Positions 45,521-57,905 are shown, numbered from the stretch's first letter. The stretch is 64,000 nt of DNA from Phaseolus vulgaris (GCF_000499845.2 NC_023756.2:39680579-39744578); one strand, 5' to 3'. The notes: generated from the letters alone by a model not told the origin. A program made the numbers and translations.

Positions 45521-46600
45521 TCAGCATATTTATCATGGTCATGTTTTTCTATTTTGCATTACCATTATGTTGTGGTGTATAAGGAGGTTAATGGATACCT
45601 TATCTTTCATAGTAGCTATTGAATTCATCATACACATATTCATCACTATCATCACTATTTATAATTTTCAATAAATTGTCACTTTGTCTCTTAGTTTAAC
45701 ACTTGAACTTCACATATCACATACATCACTTTCCTTCAAAGGTATTGGGTATGATTTTTTGTTTGATCAAATCATCATAAGCTATGTTTGTCTCATCATT
45801 GGATTTTCCTTTTCCTTCTTTTCAACTTTAGCATTCATGCAAAATGTCTCACCTTATTTCAATTATAACATTGGATCTTCTTGTAGTTAAACTTCTTTCT
45901 ATTTTGATTGACCCCAACTTTTATTGTTGGTCAGGTTATTCAGATCTTAAGTAGTTCAATCTTTGTTTTTGGTTGATTCATTCAATCTTCTCCCTTTCTA
46001 TTTTTATTTTCTTTTCTTATTGCCTTTATTCTTGAAATTTCTTTGGACTTGTAATGCTCACTTTTTTGCCTTTTCAAAATTCCTTCTCTCATTGATTCTT
46101 TGTTCATGGGCTTCAAGTAAATTATGTAATTCTTCAATACTTATTGAACTAAGGTTCTTCAATTATTCAATTCACAGAACAAATATAAGCAAAATGTGAA
46201 GTTAATGTTATACCGATCATATCAACATGTTTATCTGATATCCTTTTTGAAACACTTATTCCATACACCAAAATCTGAATTTCGTTGAAATATAATTTGC
46301 AACATATACTCTTGATCATTCACTGAGAGCAACTCATATTACCTTCTTAAAGTTTGTAATTTGACTTTCTTTGTCCATTCAAGACCACCATAGGTCTTAA
46401 CTAAAATATCTCACACTTGACTTGTTGTAATGGTAATGTATATTTTCCCAAAAGTAGTAGCATCAACACATTGATGAATGAAGAATTCTGTCTTATTATA
46501 AAGTTTTCTGAATTTTGGATTACAAAACTCAATAAAAAAAAAGTTAATTTTTCATATGCCAACCGGTGCTTATGTCTGAAATCTTTCCTATCATGTACAT
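45521..46600 (-). pseudogene. Decayed Copia element: gag (UBN2-like) and integrase pieces
   Basis: On the minus strand, 46560-45990 holds gag-like pieces (TLRR*YELLSVNDQEYM, EELHNLLEAHEQRINERRNF in the UBN2 order). 45720-45530 holds integrase pieces (DEFNSYYERYGIH, PPYTPQHNGNAK). Many stops and frame changes; no LTR recognised. Confidence 0.65.
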
Positions 46601-47053
46601 AAAAATAACACACGTATATGTAGTGATAGTGCAATTTTAAGCCTAAAATTTGATAATTATAAGGTAATGCAAGTCTTCAAGCCCAATTAATTCTACGGGA
46701 GCATTAATAAAATGAAAAAGAGTGTGTAATCATGAATTACGAACCTATTTTACCTGCAGGAATATCTAACACCAAAGGTAGAGTACCATTATTTTTCTTG
46801 CCTGGTTACTGTCAATGTGCAGGAAAAGAAGTTTGGTATGCTAACTTGGATTTTCTATGCAATCTTCCATCAACAAATATTTGCATCTATTTTCTAATTT
46901 TTTTTTTAGATTTCTTTGGAGACAACTTGGGAATTATGTAGTCCACAAAAACTATATTTTATGTTGGGACTCCTTTTTGTTTTATTGCAAATTATCTCTT
47001 GAAATTCTATTGGTGATAGGTTGGGAATGTTTTGTTATGATTTTTTTGATAAG
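46601..47053. other. Intergenic sequence
   Basis: Nothing recognisable. Confidence 0.5.
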
Positions 47054-47420
47054 ATCACAATACACTACAAGAAAAAGTGTTTTTAGAAACTAAATTTTTG
47101 GTTTCTAAAATGATAAAATTAGTCACTAACTTAATTAGAAACTAATTTAGAAACTAATAGTCTTAAGTGACTAAAATCATTGTCGTTAATTTTAGATACC
47201 AATTTAGATTCTAATTTAGAAACCAATTTAGTCACCATTAAATAAAAATCAATTTAGTGACCAAATATATAGAAACTAATTTAGTGACCAATTATATAGA
47301 AACCAAATTAACAACCAATTTCATTGAAACTAATTTAGTGACCAAAATATATAGAAACTCATTTAGTAACCAAATATATAAATACCAAAAAAATGGTCAC
47401 TATATTGGTCTCTAAATAAT
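47054..47420. mobile_element. Non-autonomous element with a CACTACAAGAAAAA terminus
   Basis: Starts CACTACAAGAAAAAGTG and contains many alternating TAGAAACTAATTTAGTGACCA-type words. The other end was not identified. Non-coding. Confidence 0.55.
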
Positions 47421-49060
47421 TTAATTTATTATAAAATATTATTTTATTTACCTACTTACTCTTTAATATTTTATATTTATTTATATATTTAAATTCATTA
47501 ATTTTAAAATAATTTTATAAAGTTCATCAACTTAAATTTTTTATATTTTATAGTTATTTATAGCCTTATGCTTAGTGTCACCAACTATTACTTAAGCTTA
47601 TTAGAAATAGAAAAATATAACAATAAGTGAGTTATTGAAAAAATTTAATATTCTTCAATTAATAGACCATTTTCTCTATACATGACTTATGCATTCTTTC
47701 TATGACTATTCCCGTTTAAATGGAAATCAAAATAGCTTAGATGTGTCACGAGATATCATGAACAAAAGAATATCACGAATTACTATCAGGTGGAGAAAAA
47801 AGATATAAACAACAATAGAAAAACTTTATACTTTTCTTCTTTTATATAATTTTAGAAAAGACAATAAGTAAAAGAAAACAACAACTATTGGTCTATCAAA
47901 CCCTACAAAGTCAACAATTAAGTAAAAAGCTTTATCTATCATTTTTTTTAACTTTATTCCAAGAAGTGCCACTCCTGGGAGCTTTTGATGCTACCTATAA
48001 CAATAACCATCTACCTGTCAAAAAATATAAAATAAAATTTATTACCAAGATTGAAATTTTAAAGATTGTTCATATAAAAAGTAGCCCACATAATAGTGCT
48101 AAAGAGTATACTTGAGAATAAAACTAAAAATAAGGATCTTCAACACACTCCAATACACAATAGCATTAAATCATTAGTGTTAACATTTCAAAACCAAATC
48201 AAGTGGAAGACAAACTAAAAATTAAAATTTAATACTCACTTACCAGAAGCCTAAAAGCAATACTAGAGTTGAATTGAAGATAATAAAGTATCTCCCATTT
48301 CCAGATAATATTATTTCTACGTGAAAGGTTAGCAACACATTTTCTAAAACAATTCTTTGAACACATTTTTCGTTTCTGGTAGAAAAATGTTGTAAATCAC
48401 AAAATTTTGAGTCACACATCTTGTTTAATGGTATTCATTCATGATTTCAAACTTTTTAAGAAATTTTAACTGTAAGTAGTACATTCAAGGAATAAAAAAG
48501 ATTAAAAACAAAGAAAGAGGCTACACTTTATTCTTTTTATTTGTTTATTCCATTCTATAAACATCAGGTAATGGGACAAGACCAAAAAAATAATTTAGTT
48601 AGTTAATTATAAACATAGACTGGATTGCACTGTAAACGCTCCTAACTTAGAAAAAAAAATTAGTTAGTTAATTATAAACATAGATTGGATTGCACTGTAA
48701 ACATTCCTAACTTAGAGCCATGTAGCCTTATCATTATTCTTTTATTCACTTCTTCTGATTTGACATTTTTCTATTTACTTCTTCAATTCTTCTATTCCTA
48801 TTATTTTTTTCTGTACATCTCTCTCATGATTTTGCTTTTATGTACTTTATCAATATTATTATTATATTATGTTAGTAATATTATAAGGACAGAAAGTTAT
48901 TGTAAAACTATATTGTTATTTCTTTTTCTTGAGAAATGTTAGTACTTTCTTACAACATTAAAGTTTGAACTATGAGGAAGCAACATTGTAACCTTCTTAT
49001 TCCTAGCCACAGAGCAAAGAAACGAATGACAATGAATGATATAGATAATGATTTACTTAC
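47421..49060. repeat. AT-rich intergenic sequence with a 66-bp tandem duplication
   Basis: No gene is seen. At about 48592-48715 a unit containing TAGTTAGTTAATTATAAACA and GGATTGCACTGTAAAC occurs twice. Confidence 0.6.
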
Positions 49061-50090
49061 CCTCTCATTAAATTCAAAGATTCCAAAATGGTATGGCGAC
49101 TGTAAAACGGAAAACACAGATTTTCAATGTTAATCTTTTTAATTTTAAAAGGAATTTTTTCTTTTGGCAAACAATCAAAGCATTTTTATAACTAATACCT
49201 CAAAAATGATGTTTTCAGCTGCATTTTTAGTTAGGGGTGAAGTCATCTGGTAAGCAATGGGGCTAAGTAAGGAAGTTGATCTCAATATGTTAAATAATTG
49301 GTCTTGGGAAAAAGCAGCCAATGCAATCAAAGTTCCCTACAAAGGAATTCAGCACTCTGCAGTGAGCATCACATTGAAGAAGTCAAAAACAATAATGGGA
49401 AGCGTAGAATGTAAAATTCACTTGTTCGTGACCAACATAGTATAGTTTTTGTCCAGTTAGATCATGCACATACTTGAATGTGACTGGAAGATCATATGCA
49501 ACTAGTTCATCCCATGACCAGTTCCAATCAATAATCTTAAAGAATAAATATGATATAATCAATAGAACCAAACAAAATTGTTGACCATAGAAATGCATTA
49601 ACATTTTAGTAGGCAAAACTAACCGAGCTATTAGGTGGTAAAGTTGTATGTTGTCTGCTATATTTGGTTCCACGTGTGTTAACAACCCAAACATCAAACC
49701 CATTATCCGCCAAAAGAAACGCAAGAGACTGCTTTGCAGGTAGTAATAACCATGTTATGCTATCCTGCAACCACAACATCACATTAATTGCCAACATCAA
49801 CAACAAAATCGATGACATATAGTTGTTTATGAAACTTTTAGTAACCATGTAAAGCCCAAACTGTAGAAGAGCAGGTGGCCCCCTTAATTCTCCCACTCTA
49901 ATTCTTGGCAAGTTAAGAATATAATCATCTTGTGTGGTCACCTAAAACATTACATAATAAGCAAGTTAGTAGCTACTAGCGGCTCTAAATTTTGTTGAAT
50001 TTTGACCAGAAACAGAAACAAATGTAAACACAGTAGATACCAAGTGTTCTTCACAAGTATAGCCTTGTGTCGTCACCATAAACTTCACTT
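49061..50090 (-). pseudogene. Acid lipase (triacylglycerol lipase, AB_hydrolase lipase family) gene fragment
   Basis: Exon-like blocks on the minus strand, mostly with GT/AG borders, run in family order: GYTCEEHL (to 50041); VTTQDDYILNLPRI...LLQFGLYM (49941-49846); DSITWLLLPAKQSLAFLLAD...GFDVWVVNTRGTKYS (49764-49624); WNWSWDELVAYDLPVTFKYV...YVGHEQ (49535-49422); GTLIALAAFSQDQLFNILRS with LLSPIAY (49336-49200); and YHFGIFEFNER (49099-49061). This is the plant/animal acid lipase layout, a secreted hydrolase. The nucleophile elbow, normally GHSxG, reads GHEQG across the splice junction, so the catalytic serine is missing. The N-terminal signal peptide and the C-terminal part with the catalytic Asp/His are not found. 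Called a pseudogene for these reasons, although introns are well preserved. Confidence 0.82.
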
Positions 50091-50486
50091 CACAATGTGG
50101 ATCCTCCCTGTCACCTTATTCTAAGAAGAGACCTTCGATTCTATGTAATTATAATTATAATATACTAACAAATGGAATCAATTCTAAAAACAGTAAACAA
50201 CTTACTTTAAAATGCATGTCACTTGTAGTAATATATCCAAAACTCTGCATCACAGGAAAGGTCAAATTATGAAAAGCTAAAATAGTAAATTTGTAAAACT
50301 TAAATTTCATATGCTATGATATCTTACCATAATCTTCTCAGCAACCTCATAGATCTTATCGACCTTTGACTCCAGTCAAGTTCTACGAAAATATAAAAAT
50401 TATCTTTACAATATAATTATAATATTCGAATCACCAAATAAACATATAATTAAACAGAGAAAAGAAGGTGAAACATTTGGATTATA

Positions 50487-50693
50487 ACCTACAACCTTGA
50501 GTACAAGTGCCACCGAGAATCATGATAGTTCTTGTAGTAGTGCCGGTCTCACCGCCGGACTAGCACTCGTCCAATTTAGGGCATCGAGCTTCCTCACAAA
50601 CAGTGTGCAACTTCAATTTGCGGAGCTTCTTCTTGATCTGCACATACTTCTCACTGCCGGGAACGACCTCCTTCATCCATTTTGAAGATGAAC
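50487..50693 (-). pseudogene. Lipoyl synthase fragment
   Basis: Minus-strand frame: [20 protein letters not shown], then [16 protein letters not shown], a stop, SGGETGTTTRTIMILGGTC and TQGCR. These match the N-terminal auxiliary [4Fe-4S] cluster motif (C-x4-C-x5-C) and the start of the radical-SAM motif (C-x3-C-x2-C) of lipoyl synthase, which inserts sulfur into protein-bound octanoyl groups in organelles. The stop is TAG at the place of the conserved Trp in ECWSGG. The frame ends right after CR, before the third radical-SAM cysteine. About 65 codons of a ~370-residue enzyme remain. Confidence 0.85.
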
Positions 50694-51619
50694 AAGAAAA
50701 TAGGTCTAATAAAAAAGTTGATAATGTAATAATACTATAATTTACCTACTTTGATTTTAATTTTTTTTTTCTTGTGCCTCCGAGATAGGAAATACTGGGA
50801 TATTTGAGTGATTAATTACTTATAGTATTATTAAAAAAATTATGTTTATACAATTTTATATATTGAACTATAATCACCTTATAAAATAAATATATTAATA
50901 ATAGTTTAATATGTTGTTGACATCTATCTAATGAGACAATTTTAAAGTTATGAACATATACACTTGTGTGCATAAATTTTCCCATTATATAGGACTCATT
51001 CCTAAATATTGAAACATAATATTAAGCTAAGTAACTAACTAAATATGCAACTTCAAATGAGAAACTTTAAATCAAAAGTATAAAGTATTTCAATTTTAAT
51101 TCGTGTAATCTAAGATTTTTCAAAATAGTATTACAACTTACTGAGTTTACATCTTTATAACAAAACAAAGAAGAAAGAAATGGTCTAAAAACTTATCAAC
51201 CTAAAGCAATACAATGTTAATCAAATCAAATTTGATTTTAAGTTATGCTAACCATTACCACCACATATATAATATTAACCTAAACCTTTGACTAAATATA
51301 TAGCTTCAAGTCTTTTCAACAAGAGTTCTATGTAGCGAAAATTAAATTCACATTGTCCAATTTTTGTAATAGACGTTTACAATTTGTTGATCTTACTTTT
51401 GTGACAAAATTAACAAGATTTTATCTATAATAAGTTCAACATTTGATTCTATAGCATCGACATCGATTAACAAAATTTACATAACGCTCTCAAATTTGAA
51501 AAAAAAAATACATAAATGACTTTAAAATATGATCAACCAACAAATCCATTGTAAAATAAATTAACTTTCATGTCGCATGACAATTTTATTTTACAACAAG
51601 ATTGCACAATGATATTACA
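50694..51619. repeat. Intergenic sequence; right part is RLP 3' flank
   Basis: 50694-51310 shows nothing recognisable. 51320-51600 is homologous to 43545-43735 and lies directly downstream of an RLP 3' end. Confidence 0.6.
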
Positions 51620-52890
51620 TTAGAGAATAGATTGAAGTTTGAACCACAAATGATCAAGGAAACGAAAATATGCATAACGCCATGATCTACAAATGAACAA
51701 AGGACCGACTACTATCCAAAATCCCATGATAAATCCAAATGTCATACTCACAAAAAACCAATTCACTCCATGTTTATTACTCTCTTTGTCATTGAGATCA
51801 AAATTAGTAATTTTCTCATTGGAGCTACAACTAATGGGTAGTGGTGGTCCGCAAAGATTATTGCCGATAAAGTTTGAGGTATCAAAGGTTTGCAATTGAT
51901 TTCCTATCGGTATTTTTCCCTTCAAATGGTTATAAGACAGATCTAGCATACTCAAAAAGCTCAAAATTGAAATGGTTGAAGGGATTTTACCAGAAAGTTG
52001 ATTCCTTGAGAAATCGATGGACAATAATGATCCCATATTACCAATGCTTCTTGGAATATGACCACTTAGTTGGTTGTGGGACAAGTTCAAAAATCTCAAT
52101 TCATTTAAATTTGTTATTTCCCTTGGTATTTCTCCTGTTAGATTGTTATTGGACAAATCAATGCTTGTTACTAATCCGAGAAAGTTTTTGTACTCGTCTC
52201 CTCTTCCTTTCAGCCAAAGAAGAACGCCGACTATACTATAATCCATATATAGATTGTAAAGTTTATGGAAGAACAAATGATAAAAGAAGCCATGTATTTG
52301 TTCATCTCTGTCATGGCCTTCAAGTTATTAAAGCAAGTAGGTATGTTTCCAGTCAAATTATTTTGTGCAAGGTCTAACACTTGAAGAAGACTCATATCAC
52401 ATATTTTATCAGGAATATGACCAAAAAATCTATTTGATCGAAGGATAAGAACCAAAAAAAGACTTTGTCCAACCCAGGCTGGAATTGTTCCTGAAAATTT
52501 ATTTTCGCCAAGATCCAACAAAATCAATTTATTGGTCTTCTTCAAAATTGTAGGAAATGTCCCTGAGAGCAAGTTGTTACGGATGCGTAAAGACTTTAGC
52601 TCTATCAAGGAACCCATGGATTGGGGAAAGTTTCCAATAAAATTGTTGCTTTATAAATTTACATCCACTAAATATGGCCAAATGGCCCAACAGTCGGGTA
52701 TTACTTGATGCAAGATTGAGAAATTCTAATTCCATTTGCTTGTCTTGATTTTTGCATAGGAAATCATCCATGGATTTGGAGAATGAGTTGCTTGAAAAAT
52801 CTAAAGAAACCACATTGCTTAAAAGAGAAGGCAATTTTCCACATAAGTTATTTGCACTTAGATCAACAATATTGATAGATATTGGATTTG
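51620..52890 (-). pseudogene. Receptor-like protein (LRR-RLP), 3' half, truncated and frameshifted
   Basis: The 218-codon 3' part (51620-52276) has LRRs (IDLSNNNLTGEIPREI, LNLSHNQLSGHIPRSI), a membrane helix (FFVSMTFGFIMGFWIVVGPL) and the tail ending LQSIL. Upstream pieces follow in other frames: 52231-52617 (LDLGENKFSGTIPAWVG) and 52577-52834 (LDFSSNSFSKSMDDFLCKNQ). There are frame changes near 52235-52290 and 52600-52700 and a TAA near 52656 in the LRR frame. Homology to the RLP pseudogene at 17404 stops near 52890, where the sequence passes into RLP upstream flank (GAGTAATTCCATGTT, as at 1177). Thus a deletion joined the middle of the gene to a promoter region, removing the 5' half. Confidence 0.9.
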
Positions 52891-52894
52891 AGTA

Positions 52895-54110
52895 ATTCCA
52901 TGTTCCTACTAAAACGCGTTTTCCTTTTCTCTCTTTTCAATATAAAGTTAAATATAAAGTTAAAGATGAGTTATTGGATCACAACATTCACGTTTGAGAG
53001 CACTTTTCACGTACAGTATTTGTTTAGTCCAATTTGATTTATTTATGACAAGAGAAAAAAAGCTCAGTTCCATTTTCTTTACTTTTCAATTGATTTATAG
53101 CATGAATATTACCGTTTAAGAAATTCAACATTTCAGTAAAGGAAATAATAGTTTCGGTACGAGACATATAATTATTTATTTTTAGCTATCTTATCAATAT
53201 TTTTTATTTTATTTTATTATATTAAACCATTGTTTTTCCATAACTGTTTCAATAATAATCTTAACACACTAAATGAGACTTTCACTATGATTAAAAATTT
53301 CCTTTAACAGTGATTTTTAAATCATCGTTAATTGAGTCATCAATAAAACTTGTGATTTTCAATCACTTCAACTAAGAAGGTGAATTCTATATTAAAAAAA
53401 AAATTAACAACTAAAAAGTTTAAAAACTAATCTAATATGTCAATTATTTTAATATGTTGTAAAATTAATAAAATATATTGTTCATGTTGATATGATGGAG
53501 TCAAATGATTGTATATCCATGAAATACTACAAGATATAATGAATTAAAATTAGTCAATGAACTATAAAAAGTTAATTTACTAATGAAATAGTGAAACGTT
53601 ATTATCTAGTTATAAACCTCTTTCAATTTAGGTTCATACAATGGTCATCACTTATTGTATTACAACATCTTTTGCGATCTTGTATTTGGACTATCATTTA
53701 AAATTTTGTTGAATTAAATGTTTGTCACTAGACTAAAAATTAAAGTTGATAGTTAAGACATAGCTCTTTCTATTTAAGAACGTAGTAGCTCAAACATCAT
53801 GATCCGGTTATAAGTTGGTCCATCTAACCTACGCCATAGAATAATTGATGTCACTTGCAAAAATCTTTCCTTAACAATTGTTCTACTAGGAACAATTGAT
53901 GCCATTTGCAACAATATCCTCCTCAGCAATTATCCTGCAAGATTATGATTGAAGTTATGTATAAGTAATAAGTAAGTATGATAACTAATGTATTTTCTTA
54001 AAATCCACTCAAAGACTTAACTGAGTCATCAAAAGTATATGTATCTTTAACATGATTCTACTTTCATTTGTTATGGTAGGAAGGCAGTGATAGAGTTCGA
54101 ATTTCACTTT
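52895..54110. repeat. RLP 5'-flank, copy joined to the truncated RLP
   Basis: Homologous to 1175-2350: GAGTAATTCCATGTT...ACGCGTTTTCC, then CAATTGATTTATAGCATGA, then TCAATCACTT(C/G)AACTAAGAAGG, ending near TATGGTAGGAAGG. No gene is seen. Confidence 0.8.
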
Positions 54111-54944
54111 TTCCATCCAAGCAGTATGTGAAGGTCATGTGTTTCTTATACTCTTTTATCATGATTCGTAAATTTCTTTACGTCAGTACTTGAGAGGTAA
54201 TAAGGCAATTTTTGTAGACATGATGGGTAGCGAGTAAGTACTACTCATGCCTACCATGACATGTTTTCATTGCTAACACTCCAATACAATTGCTAAAAGA
54301 TTCAATATTTGGCCCAATGATCACTCTAGTGTTGTTGTCAATCGTTAGTAGTGTCCTTTCACCTCTTAGCATCTAAGTGAGAAGGACCTTGATCTAGTAA
54401 ATCCTCTAGCAAATTTTGTCGAGGTCACATATAAAGTAGTTGCAATCTTTGTCTATGAATAAATTAAAGTAAAAAAATGTTAATAACATTAAAAATAAAG
54501 TAATACAAGAAAAGATTATCAATATTAACAAAGAAAATATATTCATACATATAAAATGTGCAAAGGTTATATGTATATTCTTTGTCATGGTGTTTTCGAG
54601 TTACATGTATATCGTTGACGACATCATTGTTATCTTTATTAGTCATTGTTGATGTCTCAGTTTTTCATTATTTATCTAAACTAATTGCATTTCCTTAAGG
54701 TTTTTTTCTTTATTATTTTCTATTTTTAGATTAATTTTTTTTTCCAAAAATATAGAGTTTCTAAAAAAATGTCATAAAAATTTCATTTTTCAGCTTTTAT
54801 TTTGCCTAAACCAACTAATGTAATAGTTTGACCTTTCGAAGAGTTGATTTGAAGCCATAATTGACCTAAGAATATGGAAGAAGTTCTTGAAGAAGGGAGG
54901 AGACTTGAAAATTAGGAGTTTAACAAATGATATGATACAAGACT
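54111..54944. other. Intergenic sequence
   Basis: No gene is supported. A minus-strand frame near 54464-54646 (VVNDIHVTRKHHD) resembles one at 38280-38468 (EVNDIHVIRTMGN), hinting at a shared unnamed relic. Confidence 0.4.
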
Positions 54945-55170
54945 TCTAGAAGAAAACTAATATTATTTTTGTCTTTTCTAATTCTTAGTTATTTCTCTTT
55001 GTACATATGTCTAGCCTTTATTGACTCTTTATTTTACATTTTGTCTCTTTAACTAGATCTAAAATCAGTGTACTACTAGTATATATTTAAACTCTCTCTA
55101 TTTTTATTTTAAAAAAAAATAGAAGAAATATTCCTTCTCGATAAAAATAATACTTCTCGATCTTGTTTAG
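54945..55170 (+). mobile_element. Degenerate LTR of the TATTA...TAATA Copia family
   Basis: Shares with 24380-24640 the words TTTTCTAATT(A/C)T, GTTATTTCTCTTT/GTTGTTTCTCTTT, AGTGTACTACT(A/T)GTATATATT and GAAGA(A/G)ATATTC. Ends are eroded. Confidence 0.55.
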
Positions 55171-56041
55171 TGTTTCTAAACTTTGCTTAATACTTTCCAA
55201 CAACATTGATACTTTTTGATCTTTCAGAGTACTTCTCTACAAGACTAATATTTCTCAATAAAAGTGTTAATTCTTGATCTTACCAAGTACTTGTCGAATC
55301 TTGCAAGACTAAAAATTCTTGGCAAGACTTAAAAAGACAAGGAATTAATTATATCAAAATATAAACTATATATATATTATATTCATAATATTATTCATAT
55401 TAAGCTTAAAAGAATATGATGGGATATGGATTGATGGTCATATGGATGCTTTGTTTCTCACAGCTTTTTAACTTGCAAGGGAGAATGACGCGGCTGATGA
55501 TTCTCAACAGAATGAAATAAACAAATAAAAACAAAAGTAGTGCAAAGACTTGATTAAAGTTGGTATTTCGTAGTAACCCACGGGTTAGAAAATTAATAAC
55601 ACTAATTAATAGCGTAAATACAAAAAAAAATAGTTTAAAACATATTATGTTAATTTATTAATAATAACATCCAAAAATTTAATATAATTATATCTTTAAC
55701 TGAACGATAATAATATATAAATCTACATAAGAACAATTTAATAGGAGGGAGACTTGCTTCAACTCATTATAATATATAAATTCATAATTACTTTTTGTCA
55801 TAAATAAACTAACTAAATAATTTACAAATATTTGATTAAAAATAACTTAATTTTAATTATCTATGATTTCACCTGATACATCTTCTAGATAATATTTTTT
55901 GTAAAATTTCCTTATAACAATTTATTGCTTATAAATCCAAAAAGTATTTATCAAATAAATATTGTTCCTCCCATATTTTTTTTTATTAAGCAATTATGTT
56001 ATAAGTTATTAACATATCAAAACCTATTTCTAGTATCTAAA
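55171..56041. other. AT-rich intergenic sequence
   Basis: Repeated (T)ACTTCTC(G/A)ATCTT(G)-type words at 55130-55320; otherwise nothing recognisable. Confidence 0.45.
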
Positions 56042-56724
56042 CATATTCAGTAAAGTGAACCAAACGTAAGATAAATAACAAAAGGCAACATAGGTAAACA
56101 ACCATTAAAATGGAGGAATTCATCTTCACACAAATGCATAGAAAGCAAGTTTTTTTTTTTTTTTATTATTATTAGAAAGAAGTGCTTCTTGGTTATGCAT
56201 ATAAAACTTCTTATATTTATGATGCTGGAGAGCCATTTTTTCTCCAATTTTAACTTTACCTTTTTTTTCTCAGTTATTTACTTTAGAATCAAATTTCCCA
56301 AAATTCTTAGATAAGAGGAAATTTTATATTTGCGCTATCTATCTAACAATTTAATTTTTCTATACTAAATATTTAAAATCAAATTCACATGTCAAAATCA
56401 GTATTTTGTATCTTCATTTTAAATTTGTCAATTTAATTGAGCAGGAGCAACGTGATTTTAGGTGCGAAAATTAATTAGAGGGACATAAAAAAGTGTGAAA
56501 GGTTTGTTCAAAATGTTCACATTTAAAAGTCTTTGTCTTTTTGTCTGCGTTTGGTTTACTTATAGTGGAATATTAGAAGAATAGTTAGAGGACACAAATA
56601 ACAACTTATTTTGGTTTTCACTATTTTCATTAGGGTAGGTATTATATGCTGCTTATTTCAACTTTTTATTCATAAAATTTGAACACCAATATTAAAAAAT
56701 TGACAATAACTTTCAAATAGTTTC
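56042..56724 (-). repeat. RLP 5' end and upstream region, duplicated (copy B)
   Basis: Near-identical to 34944-35645. On the minus strand it holds an RLP leader (MNSSILMVVYLCCLLLFILR, ATG near 56119) that ends in a TAG after about 28 codons. It is interrupted on the right at 56724 by the Ty3 LTR. Confidence 0.85.
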
Positions 56725-57900
56725 TGTAACTACGTAAAAGATAAAGAAGCAGAGCCACGATCCCACATTGCCTCTCATTTTTTTTTTCTCTCTCCATATT
56801 CTCTTCTCTCCCTTCTCTCTTAATTTTCTCTCCTAATTTTTATTTATTTTAGAATTTGATCGGATCACGTTGTAGTTGGCGAGTTAAGGAACATTTCTAC
56901 CCGATCAGATTTTTAAACAGAGTAAGTTCATTTTTACTCTAAATATCCTTTGTTCTCAATTTTTCCTTAGGATTTAGTCATCAATCTTGGTGGGGTCAGT
57001 TGAGAAGTTTAATCCTCTCAACTTATTCTACTATATACTGAATTTTTGTTTTGTTTGGATAACTTGCTTTAGGCCCGTAAATCTTGAAGCTTATCCAGAC
57101 TGTGGGAAATAAAATTCTAGAAGTTGTTTGGAAAGCAAGCAATTGAGGTAAGGGAAGCTAAATTTAATTTTTAATAGCACCCTAGGATAGAAGATCTGAA
57201 TGTGAATGGGACATGGTCCCAATATTCAATTTCTCTTGCAGGGATGTTGTGTGTTTATATATTGTGTTGTTTGTTTATATATTATTTAAACTAGTAAAAA
57301 TATTAGATTTTGATGGTTTAATATTTAAGAGTTGTTTTTTTTCTGTTAAATAAGATTTTGAATATTGTGGATTGCGTTTTGAATGATATTGTATGAAATT
57401 GATGTCATACATTTGGGATAATGTATGAGTTGTTATTTGATGGTACATTAAGTATGAAAAGCCTATGTTTAACAGAGATCCTCTGGCTTCACTGATTATC
57501 TAAGTCATGTAGACTAAGATATCAGGTGGTGAGAAGCCGAGAGGGAGTTCATACACACCGGGTCCCACTGTAGGCACTCGGTATTGGATGTTTGAACTTA
57601 CCCTGATCCTTTCTATTGGATTCGCTGGTAATATTTGGGTCAGGTGTTAGTCTCTGGTAGGGGCATACTTAATGAGTCTTCCAGAAGATGAAGTGGGATT
57701 GAAATGAAATCCAATGATTGTGATTGAAAATAGATCCATGTGTGGTCTATATGAATGATGAAATTATTGATATTGAAATTTTATATGACAACATTTAAAT
57801 CCTAATCATGTATTAGGAATGTTTTGAAAAACTCCAAGTTTGTATAGAAACTGGTAGAACTATTATTGTAATAGTTATGTGTAAATTATGGGGTGTTACA
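56725..57900 (+). repeat. Ty3 left LTR, 1176 bp
   Basis: Begins TGTAACTACG and ends GGGGTGTTACA, a perfect 6-bp terminal inverted repeat. Confidence 0.9.
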
Positions 57901-57905
57901 TTTAA

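Noticed and set aside
46417..47093. Short overlapping frames on both strands
   Set aside because: They fall in a decayed Copia gag or in unassigned AT-rich DNA and are not conserved.
50497..50685. Plus-strand frame of 62 residues
   Set aside because: Antisense of the lipoyl synthase fragment, which has clear conserved cysteine motifs on the minus strand.
54078..54105. tRNA-like GAGTTCGAATTTCAC
   Set aside because: Only a T-loop-like word; no acceptor, D-arm or anticodon arm could be paired around it.
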